Assembly: GCF_014529535.1 (NCBI RefSeq)
Contig: NW_023503409.1
Location: forward strand, 5,580,390 to 5,644,389
Reading direction: 5' to 3'
Source of the DNA: Bradysia coprophila
Taxonomy: Eukaryota > Arthropoda > Insecta > Diptera > Sciaridae
Length of the DNA stretch: 64,000 nucleotides
Position 1 is the first letter of the stretch, and every line of letters starts with the position of its first letter. This document shows positions 11,601 through 23,600 of this stretch, piece by piece. Both the position numbers and the translations under genes were made by a program. The notes under the pieces were generated by a model. That model was not told the origin of the DNA. It searched no databases and saw nothing but the letters and a program-made list of their open reading frames with translations.

Positions 11601-14600
11601 GAGAAGCAAATCGAATGGGTCGATGTTTTACACCGCCAGAGTCGGCGGAAGTGATTTGTATCGATCACCTTAAAGTGTATTTCTCAACCAATAATATTTA
11701 ACTGAATCTGATGGGTACATATAGACTGTTAGTCGCACGCTCTAAATAACTATTCTGAACTAAGCCAAACGAAAATATGTCCCAATGACACGCAGTATTC
11801 TCATTCGTGTGAACTTAGCCATCGGGTACTAAATTGTCGTTGTATGCTTTGTCGCGTTATGGAAAGAAAATTAGAGAAATAATGACCAACTTAGTACCCG
11901 GCCAGTAACCGGCAATAATTTTAGTCATAAATAAATGGAGCTACCCATTCCAAGCAAACTTTTACTCTTATGACCGATTGTAAAACGCAATTAATTTAAT
12001 TGGCTTTTAAGAAGCTGAAGGCGCTAAATATAACTACCAGCTGGTTTCGGTTCATAATCGTACATTTAGCACCTGAAACTTGAAATTACTTATTATTCAA
12101 TATAAGTGTTACAGAAGTTTCAAAATTCAATGCTCACCATGTAACCTGTATCTATACTCAATACATAATTCATACCTACGAGTGCTTATAATCAACACTT
12201 TTGATTTCATAATTTTTAAAATGGCAAAGTGAATAAACAACTGAAAATGGTATGTCCATTATTATACATACACTACTGACATAATATGCATTTTTGTGGA
12301 TTTATTGCAAATCTTCGATTGAGAAAAAGATGCTTATTGTTAAAGTTATACTACTTTTCACAAAAATATACATTGTCCATGAATATACCGTATACCAGCC
12401 GGTGTTTCGTTTTTTTTTTCATCTTTTTTTTTTATTTCGTGTGTGTATGTTATGCCGACTGTTACGCTTTATTGTGTTATGTGGATGTTATTGAAATAAA
12501 AAAAATTATTTCGTGGTCGATTTTTTGACCCAATTGGTTTTTAATACAAAATTCGGCTCAAGGTGTTCCGAGTAATTTTAAAACAATATGGTTGGTTTTA
12601 TATAAGAGAAATGTCTCTTCGCTCTTACTTATCTGATATTCAAATATGATATTTCGTTAAATGACTTGGAAAAAAATTGATCTTTGTTATGGTAACATTT
12701 TCGCATAAGGCAGTACATAAACTCATATAGTGGGATGGTTTTGCGTAGAAATAAAATGTAGCAAAAATTATGCACGTTTCCTAACTTACAGTTCTCTTGT
12801 GTTGCGACTTTAATTGAAAGAAACCTAGGGGGGTGCAAATATTCATAGAAATTATTTGTCAGTCAATAGAATACCATTAGACAATCCTTCAAAATACTCA
12901 AATTTATTAAAATTCATAGAAAATACTCAAAATCATATAAAGTCCTTTAAAAAGGACTTGGAAATTGAAAAATAAAAATCAGAATCAGTAAATAAACTAT
13001 GGAAAACGGTAGGAACATCCTGAAAAATCTTTGAAAATCCTCTGAGGATTGTCTTGTAGAAAATCTTCTGTCAACGATATGAACGACTATTTGCCCATTG
13101 GATCAGTATTCGATAAAGCAACATAGATCCTCTGGTCTTTCCTTATTCTTCAGACTAAAAACTACTAAAAAGAAATCAATTCATTGGCGAGTCTCTGACC
13201 TGTAATAAAAATAAATTAGTCGACGGATTTTCCACACCTCCGCCCGTCTGTCATCACTAAAATACGTAATTTGTAAATATAACACTAACTGTTACTAATA
13301 ATTACATGCGCACAGATAGCATGAATTTTACTTTGTTCCATTTTTTTTTCTTTATTATTTTATATCTGTGAAACAAAGGTACTCAACATAATTACTTAAC
13401 CACCCAACCGTTTTATTCGCGTTTTGCACAATTCCCCGACCGCGCGGCCATCAGTCGTTGTTGTTATTATATGCTTACGTTCATATTATACTAGGCATGA
13501 ACCCATGCAACACCATTCGAATCAATCTTTTGATCATTTCATTATTACAGCAATTGAGGTCGTCTAGTCGAGTCGGCTATATAATAACTTGGCCATATTT
13601 GAAAATATCACAGCAGAGAGAAGCAAAAAAAAAATTGTCTAAAACATTTATATATGTGAAATAATAGTAAATTGAAAGCAGAAAAATCTCGCAACCAGTG
13701 TAATATTATGTCTTGTGATATTATAATGCTACGAACAAGAATTTTGAATTTTCTGCTATGTTTCACTACATTATATGGCGTAGAAATGATTTGGGTATGG
13801 CGGGAGATTGATTTCAGAATAGTGCATTTCAAAATTTTCTGTTACCTCGTTTTAACGATTTTTTGTTTGTTTGAAATTTGTGTTTGTAAATCGGTAAATG
13901 GCACTGTTCATTGAAAGTTGATGGTAACGTTAGTCAATGTTTTTTGTTGTTGCTATTTGCAGCAACTAGTTACGTTAAAGTTTTATTAGGAAATCAGACT
14001 ATAAAAAATTTAAGTGTATGCGATTGCACCAACGCTAAAGAACTCATGAAATTTTGTATTGTAAAATTTAAATTTATTTGCTTTGTGCTAATTGGAATAT
14101 GTTGCGATAGTTTATGTTGGTTTAATAATTGTTTATGTTTGATTAAGCATATTACTTTTGGTATGTTACACAGTTCTTATGTAAAAATTTATTTTCAATT
14201 ATTTAAACGAGAGAGAAAAGCCTTTGTATTAACAAGTGATTGCTTTGAATGGAAAGGGAGCCGATTAGTATTTATGAATATTGCCCTACAAATCATATAA
14301 AACAAAGCACGATTTTGTGAGAGAGTTACATACGTTTACTCTATAGCCACAGTGGCTACGCAGTGATCAAAATTTCAGAACGAAAGCCGGTCCTACCATA
14401 TCAAAGACACAGCACTAATCCTAGCATGAACACTGAATTGACAAGTGTCAAATTTGGAGGCTTTAATGCACTGAGTGTAAGACATTGTCAACAAAAAAGT
14501 TTTTTCATAACGCAGGCTAGAAAATAATCATTTTCTCCCCTCCGCTGTCACTTCGAAAGTTAACTCGGTATAAAAAGTTGTAAATTCTAACTAAATGCAA

Positions 14601-17600
14601 ATTCTAACTTTTGTTCCCTCGTTGAACAAATAACTATTGAAGTGGTATTTCTCTAATGCTCTTTACGCGAGGAATTTTTTTTTACAAAAAAGATTCCAGC
14701 GCTGAGTTACAAGATACGCTGGAATTGTTCAACCGATTCGATTTTTGGTAAAGATTTTATTAATTTTGACCACTGAGGTGAGGCAGAATAGTGGTGCCCA
14801 CGAGAAAAGTTTCATTCAGTAATAGAACTAGTGTTCAATGTCAATCAACCTTCGAATAGTGGTGTCCGAGCCTTCGCTGTACGTTATAAGTCTGCGCTCC
14901 TGGCGAGTAGAAAGAATGGAAATTAAGTTCAACCATTAAGCGATTGCTTTTAAAATTCCATTTCTTGAAACTTCTTGGCAATTCCCTTTTGTCTCACTAA
15001 ATTGATTTCGATTTAATCTGACAATAATTACCATTTAAAGTACTTTCTGTTTGCCGGTAAAAGTTCTTGTTGCAAATTTATTTATTTAAACGTCATTAGG
15101 TTAGAAGTTTACCGTACGTAACTGGTTAACAAATTTCCGTTTCAACTTCAACTTAGCATGTGAAAGAACACATTGATTGTTATAAAGCTTTAAACATGAG
15201 TGCAGCAAAAGAATGAATAACAAGACACAATGTTCTAACGAACGGAAATGTATGCACCAAGTTTTCTACCGACCCAATGTTCCATTTTTAATTGCTGAAC
15301 TATATGTGTTTGAATAAATGAATTTAATTCTCTATTTAATTGCATTTTTAGCTGGCGTACAAATTTATGCGAGAAAAGAAAATAGCTTCAGCACATATTG
15401 CACTTTAAATACGTTATAGGAGCGTTTTCTGAAGCATTTTATGCTACTTCTTGCATTATTCGTGCATATATGAATAAAAATTCACGTCAGCATGCACCAA
15501 AAAAAAAAGTTTTTCTTTTAAAACATGCGAAACTGTATCTCTTACTACATGCAAACTTTTATTTGGCAATGCTGTAAAAAATTTCAAATTCACACCTGCA
15601 AAACAGTGTAATCGTAAAGTTGGATGTTCTGGTTGGAATGGGTCATGAAACTGGTGAAATTGTTATGTTACACTTGAGCTTAATGTGTTACAACGAAGAT
15701 GCTTTTTGACTTAAATTTTGTACGAAACGGTCTTGCTTGTGCCTTAACAAAGTACTTGAGATATTTTATGGACGAAAAAACCAAACTTACTCTCAACGTT
15801 CAATTGCCAATTGGGAATACGATAGATCCCATATTATCCATGTATCACACGGTATGCGATTTCTGCGACTGTCCACCACTCGATAGCGTAACTGCTTCCA
15901 AATCGTCGGTTCACGTAGCATTATTGCAGCACTGCGTATGGTCATTTATTACACACAAAATTTATGTGAGAGTCGACATGTACAATCATTTCACCATTAT
16001 TATGAGTCAATACAGTCCAGGTCGATAAGAAATTTATCAATGAAAATGTAAATAAACATCAGTTTATGATTGGACAAATCAAAGTGCGTCTACTACTTAA
16101 AAGAATGCATTTCGACGACGGCCGTCTTATATGTTTATCATTACTTTTTCCGAACACATTCAACCCCACATAACATTCAATTATCGACATTTCTGTGAAG
16201 GTCTGGTGGTCGCTCTTACATTGTATAGGTAAATAACGACTGAAAACCAATTGTACATTAATAATTTGTAATCACATTATGCAGTTATGTTATAATGTCG
16301 TCTTCGTTATATTTTCAATAAATCGTATTTGAGTTCAAGGTTGTATATAGTAAGGGAAGTGATATTGGAAATTAACCTACATTACAGTTGAACCAATTTA
16401 CCATATGATATTCTATGCTTTAGTTTCTAGACCATGTAAATATCGATGCAATTCCGCAAATGTTTCAACGAATCGACTATATTACCTGTAATAATTGTAC
16501 AGGTATGATTGGTTACGTACTGATACAATTCAGTCAGTCAAAGCAAAAACAAAGTCTTATTTGTAATTTATCTCAAGTTGAAATAATTAAAGTGACGTGA
16601 TATCTATATGTGTTGTATACAGTGATGTGTCCAAGCCAAACCACTCCAAAGCCAGATAAAAGGTGGTGTAAACACACATGAAACTATAAATATGTAGTTG
16701 AAATGCGTCCGCACATATTTGTGTATAGTGTGTACACAATGAAAACGTTTTCATTCACATGCCAGGCTGGTATCCAACTCATCGTACACTACACTATTGT
16801 TCATGTGTATTAGGTGTGCTATCTGCTTGAATATGCAAAAGTTTAGTCGGAAATTATGAGAAGTATACTACAGAGCATACGAGCGCAGAGAATCTCTGTG
16901 GGAGCGAACTGTGTTTGAGCACATTTACGTCTCAAAAAACATGATTAAACGTAAATTGCGTTAGGAGGGTGATGACCTTTATATAACAACATTACGCACA
17001 GAACTTTAACAGCATTGAAGTGATTTCAATATAAATTCACATTCTTTCATCATCCTTCAATTTCCAAATGCATGTTCTGTGGCATGAGTATATTATACAA
17101 TTTGTTTGTTCTAGACTATAATACGGCTGAATAGGCTCAATTTACTCTTCTTTATCACATATTTCATTCATTTATCAATGTGAAATCCCCATCGTTAAGA
17201 AAATATTATTCCATTTGTGAACTGGATTTTCCTTAACTGGATTTCGCATTTGAAATAAAATTTATTTTCAAATCAATTTCTGTTCTTTCGTTTTATGTAG
17301 ACCGTAACTCCTGGCACAGCTATGTTACGTCATCACTTTTATTACAATCTATCAACGCTGTCACAATATTATTTTATTAATTTCGTCCACAAAAAGTGTG
17401 CAACATTCTTTGGAAAAGTATTTCAAAACAAAGAGAGAGAAAAAGTCGGTTGTATCAACAAAAAAAAACTTTTGCCATGAGTCATCTTGACGGAAAAAGC
17501 TAATAAAGCAAAACGAATTCTGTTTGCTGATGGACTCACTTTTAAGAAAAGCACTGAATTTTCGAACATGGAAATTGATGTCAAATCGTTTAATATTTCG

Positions 17601-20600
17601 TTTATTAATTCACCACCTTTAAGATGACGAATCAAGTGACGAATACTTATCGGACGATATTATATACTAGGTCCCACCTTTTGGGCGGGTCGGGTCCCTT
17701 GACTGATAATTTTTCCAAAATAATTAATTAAAGTGAAAGCAAAATAAAATTGTCGAGCCTCATTTTTTGTCAATTCAATGTCAATTGTCAAAAACCAGAC
17801 TAGATCATTTCATTTTGCTTTTACCTTGTATTACACACTATTATAATCAAGGTTCTGAAAGAATTTTGTTTTTGTGTGTCACCGCCTTCGTGATCAACTC
17901 AGGGTTTTCTTAACCTGGTTGTTTCAGAACCTTGATTATAATTATCTTAATTTATTTTAACTGATTTTTTGATCTGGGTGAGAATGGGCAATTCCTGAAG
18001 TCCAAGCCTTTTTGTCACGGTATGGATGTAATAATCTAACACAATTCGTTTAATTTGATACATTTACTTCTACAAAAATGAAATGTTGTCACTTTGTATT
18101 AGTTCAAATTGTGCAATAATCCAATAAGACCCGAGTTGTTAACTAATGCAGTAAGATACCGCAACTCGTCCTTCGATTCGCTCTAGCCGCAAACTTATCG
18201 CTCGTCCGAGCTGTCTAATATTGCAATACGATACCGCAACTCGTGTGAATTACGACCCTCGCTTCGCTCGGGCCGCAAACTTCACACTCGTACGAGTTGT
18301 CTAATATTAGGTTTGGCCTAGCCGCAAACCTCTCACTCGTACGAGCTGTCTAATATTGCAATATGATACCGCAACTCGTGTGAATTACGACCCTCGCTTC
18401 GCTCGGGCCGCAACTTCACACTCGTACGAGTTGTCTAATATTAGGTTTGGCCTAGCCGCAAACTTCACACTCGTCGGAGTTGTCTAATGTTAGAATTGCT
18501 TGACTTTTGTAATACTATATGCTCACTGTATATGTAATTTCAGGTACAGTGGCCAACATTTCAAATGTCTTTTTTGTTAGGAATTTGACGTTTTCAATGA
18601 ATTCCACTCAATCCACACAGCTCACACTCTGTATCAGTATGATCCGCTGTGGTCTCCAAGGCTGTATTATAAGGAGGTTTGCGCCAACAGCCTTTTTCGT
18701 GGTGGCATTAAATCAAAAATAATTGCCGTAGTGCATTGTATTTTAAATTAGGCGAATTCTTCGCTGTGGCATTAATGCGAAAATGAAGTAACCAGAGCGA
18801 AGATAAATACCTAAATATCAATAATACCACTAGGAACCATTTCTATTTCTCCATTTACCATTTACCACAAAAATACTCCGTGTGAAAGAAAAAAAAAATG
18901 AATTTTTGCTTTGTTTACTTGACAGTTCGCTATCTCAAGGAGTACTTTTTTGTTGAGTGGCAACCATACTTAAGTTAATGCGGTAAATTATTTTGTTTTC
19001 TTAAAAGTCATACGACAGTCCTAAAAGTTTGTTCCAATTAACTGTTAATCCGAACTTCGACAACAGGAACGACAACGACTTCATTCAAAACAGACGTACC
19101 TTCTTCTCTCAGTGAAGGGAATCATCAATGATCAATTACCAATAATTATCAATTATCAACATAGTAAATGGAATAGCTTCCGACCTTAATCTCGGGAATT
19201 CCATTCCTCGTCGATTAAAAGAAATTTTATTAAAGTCGGTTAAGAATTATTACTCAAGTTATCGTCATGACAAAAAAAATGGTTACAAACAATTACGTTT
19301 TTGATAACATTTCATACAATATCGCCACAACACATTAAATTATCATAAATTATCACAATATCAATTATCAGCGGTATAATATCACGTATTATCAAGTATC
19401 AATAGAGTAAAATCCTGTTTTCTGGAACAGTTTCCAGAACCTTATCCCGACATAGCCCATCTTCGAACTTAACCTCAACAATACCATTCCTCGTCGATTA
19501 AAAAAAAATCATCAAAATCGGTTAAGAATCACTCAAGTTATCGTCATGACAAAAAATTGGTTACAAACACCTTAATTGTTTGATAATTTTTCATACACTG
19601 TATGGTTACTAACATTTTAGGGTATTTTCTGGCGTAAAACCCTTGACTTCAGTCAAGAGAACAATATTATTATTACCAATTATTATCAGTTACTTATTTT
19701 TCTGAAATAGTTTCCACCTTATACATTGCCCATCCTCGAACTTAACCTCAGAAATCCCATTCTTCTACGTTTTTAATAACATTTTATATAATATTACCAC
19801 AACTCATTAAATTATCATTATCACATTATCACAATATCAATTATCAGCACTGTATTATCAATTACAATTATCAATAAAATCATGTTTTTCTGGAATAGTT
19901 TCCAGAACCTTATCCCGACATGGCTCATCTTCGAACTTAACCTCAAGAATTTCATTCCTCGTCGATTAAAAAAAAATCATCAAAATCGGTTAAGACTTAC
20001 TCAAGTTATCGTCGTGACAAAAAAAAATGCTTACAAACAATTAAGGTTTTGATAATTTTTCATACACTGTATGGTTACTAACATTTTAGGGTATTTTCTG
20101 GCGTAAGACCCTTGACTTTCAGTCAAGGGAATAAAAACGTTTGCAAAAAAAATAGGTCAATGACAAACGCTATTTTAATACATTGCCCGCAGAAAATTGA
20201 ATTCACGCTCGGGTGATTTTTCCAGCACGATACTACGCAACAGATTTCAATATTTGATTTTTAAAACGGTATTTTTGATGGTTGTACGTATACACAACTT
20301 CGAATACCGTCGTTGTTTGTTTGGTATGAGTTCTTTATGATAACAGCAGAAACCTTGCACCACAAAATAATGTACTTGAGCAAGCGAATCGACATGTAGT
20401 CGATGAGAATTAATTGTGTCCGTATTCGCCAAAAGACTGTTCCATTGAGAAAACTTGTATCCCTCTTAGTCCATCCCAGAGCTCAATTGCATATCGTATA
20501 CTGTTTGCAGACATATTGCTTAATACCGAACAATCAATCACTTTCGAAGTAAATTACCGATTAACAAAAAATTAAGTTCTTAATCTAGTCGACACAGAAA

Positions 20601-23600
20601 TACTTGATTGTATGTTCACGTTATTTATGATTAGAGATAGTAAATTAATTAACAAAAAAAAATTGTATAAACATAAACACAAAGAGAGCGCAAAGCATTT
20701 TCAAGTTTTTGTTGTATAACAAACTTTGTACGCATAAGAATTTTTCGTGTTGATAAAAATTGTGTATAAATATACACATTTTGGTGATGTAATACTCAAT
20801 ATGAATACACTTTTTTTGGGAGTCAAAGATAACTGAGAAGTAAGCTAGCACATAATACCACTAAGCAATGTTTTATTTATGTTACTTTTCATTTGAATAA
20901 CACAAAAAAAAAATTGGATTCGCCATGGATTTAAAGAAATGTTTACATAACTTGGGAGCGATAAAGATAATAATTTGGCTTATATGAAGTGGTATATTGA
21001 CTCTGAAAATTTTTTTAAATCTAGGTTATTGATGATTATTATCGGCATTAGTGTGTACTCAAACAATTTTTTCGTGTCGTTGCGGCTCCTTAAATTATCT
21101 ACCATACGATGGAGTTCCGTGACTTTTAGTTGAGCACTTTCGTATCTCAAATTGTTCCTTCTGTAGACTTTTTTGTTGAATGTAGGCAATCCTAAAAAAG
21201 TTAATTCGAATTAACTTTCAGTATAGTTGGTTTCATCAATTTTTCCTTTTATATTTTATTTGCATGTGCCAGGTGCAATAGTTAATTACATGCTATATGC
21301 GTCGAAAGCCTTACTTTTCATGTTTCAACGCCCTCAGCATGTAATAGTATATTACTTCCGAGGTTCCAAGTTGTGTATTTGATAAGTGGGGTGTCAAATA
21401 ACAACTTGGAACCTCGTAAGTACAATGCTTTACGTGATTAGGCAATGTAAATGAAAATGAAACATGCCGTAACACGTAATATATATTAAATAGTGAGACT
21501 TGTAAGTCTCTCCTTACCGAACAAAATCACCAGTATTGTGTATTTCATCGAAGTTTTTGCAAATGATTAAAACAAAATCTGTTACTTCATTGGTTTCAAC
21601 ATATTTATATTTTTACTATAAGAGTCTGTGATAGCCAAACTTATCGTCTTTTTCCGTATCTGTCGATAACAGATGTCATAGTAGATGCAACCAAATTTAA
21701 TTTGAGGTGCTTTACTTATAATTTTTTTGTTTATTTTACGTTCTATATTGTAGAGTGTATCATATTGACACGACTTTACTAGACTCACAGCTAACAGATG
21801 ATTGACAAAATTTCTCTGTTATTTCATCATCGTTTCGTTCGAGAACAAAAAAAACGTGAAAGAATTTCTTTAATTTTGGCGACGAAAGTTCCTTAAATAC
21901 CACCGGAAATGTGTGTTATCATCGTTTTGTTTTTATCGTCCGGAATGTTTCGTTTAATTGTTTATTCATTATCGAATTGAGGTCTTCTAATCTCTATTAT
22001 TTAATTCGACTGTTGTCAAGTTGTACTTCATCAATATTTGATTTTGTTAGTTTTTAATTATGACGTAAGTTTTTTTGTTAAAATTGTTACATAAACCTTA
22101 AATTATGTAACTCCATATTCTAGAATATCATTCTCAAATGCCTATCAAGCACTCGCAAACTTACTCAAAATACAAATAAAACAAACACATGTGCACACAA
22201 TCAAACGTCCGAACACATGCAAGGCGGTTATTTATCTCCGTAATACTAACACAACTTCGACGAGTTTGTATTGGAGCTTTTACATACCATAATAATGTTT
22301 GTATGAAAAGCTTGATTACAAATATAGATTCTGTATACAGACAAACAAAACTTTACAATGTCAAATCATTCCGAATTTCCCACCCAATTTTGAACTTATT
22401 GTATAGCATATTATGGAGAAGATAAACCGCAAGTCGTTTTTATTAAATTTAGAAAAGTTTAATTCTATAGTAAGGTCATCAACCAACCATTAGTTCGGGA
22501 AAAAAATTATTTACATTTATTCCTTTATTTTTATCGAGTTGAACGCACCTCTGACCGTAAAGTATCTTTCAAAATAACACACGAAATTTTGTTATTAATT
22601 TATTTGTTGCATATTTGTATACATGGACTGGGCTACATATAGTACAATGATAATATGATAAATGAGTAATATTTATTTCTACATTTATTTTAAGAAATAT
22701 TTTTGAAACGCAATAACACAAACGATAACACGAAGTAATATAAAATTTTTTCATTCTTGGAAAATGTGTTTTTAAGAATAAATTATTTTACTTATAGGTC
22801 CCAACAACTACCAAGGACTTATACTACGTTCTGAAGTCTTATATCGCCTCAGTCATTTCAAAAGTTCATTAGCGGATGCAGACAATGCACTTAAAAGTCG
22901 TCCAACTTCCTACAAGGTCAGTTATTTTTCGTAGTGTTGAATGTTTTTGTTTTGTGTGGTTTTTTTTGCCTTCTCCTCTCTTTTAAGTATTTATAGCATG
23001 GGTAAATAAATATTGTGGTATATCGATTACGCACGCAGACTGAATGAAAATGTTTTGTAAAAACGGTCTTTCGATGTGTGATAGCTGGTCCGATTCTCTA
23101 TATTTGACCGTAAAATTCATTTCAAACGAGTTTTTTTTAGCTTGTAGTGTAGACATTCATGTACGAGATTTATTAAATATTAAATATTTACCATCACCAC
23201 AATGTATTCAGAAAATAGCATTTTAATTAAGTAAATGCACACGGATCACGGATGTTAAAGTTCTATTTTTGTCATATTGAATTGGGAAATAAATATTGGT
23301 TTGCTATTCTGAACCAGCCAGTTGATTAAAATTTAAAATTGAATTAGGTATTAGATATTCATGATAAGTCTTACGCGTAAAGCAGAACGATCCTTTTGAA
23401 TATATTGAAGTAATACAGTTACACTTGAAACTTCCGGTTCATAAGCTGAGACTTACCCTTTCAGAAACGTTAGACTTATCACAATATATTAATTAAGTCT
23501 ATTACGTCATTTACGTCAAATATAACCTAGTGTTTGACTGAAAATCTATTACTTCAATTGTTTAAAAATACATTTTGATATATATCTCCCCGCCTTCGAT

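Larger units (their letters stand above)
6311..22797 (+). other. 16.5-kb first intron of LONRF
   Basis: Starts GTAAGT right after the first exon and ends TTACTTATAG before the second. The split codon T|GT reads Cys across the junction. Inside I find only noncoding AT-rich sequence, several short inverted-repeat elements (7836-7900, 12879-13057, 14361-14776, 17841-17941, 21354-21478) and two tandem-repeat regions (18135-18490, 19150-20130), listed separately. ORFs of up to 129 codons (for example 13911-14300 and 15699-16028) show no known domain. Confidence 0.8.

Noticed and set aside
13911-14300. 129-codon ORF inside LONRF intron 1
   Set aside because: Composition follows the AT-rich intron, with no domain, no convincing start context and no partner exons.
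15699-16028. 109-codon ORF inside LONRF intron 1
   Set aside because: It looks more protein-like than its neighbours, but I recognise no family. Kept out for lack of support.
22060-22066. ATGAC followed by GTAAGT as an alternative LONRF first exon
   Set aside because: The phase does not match the acceptor at 22798.
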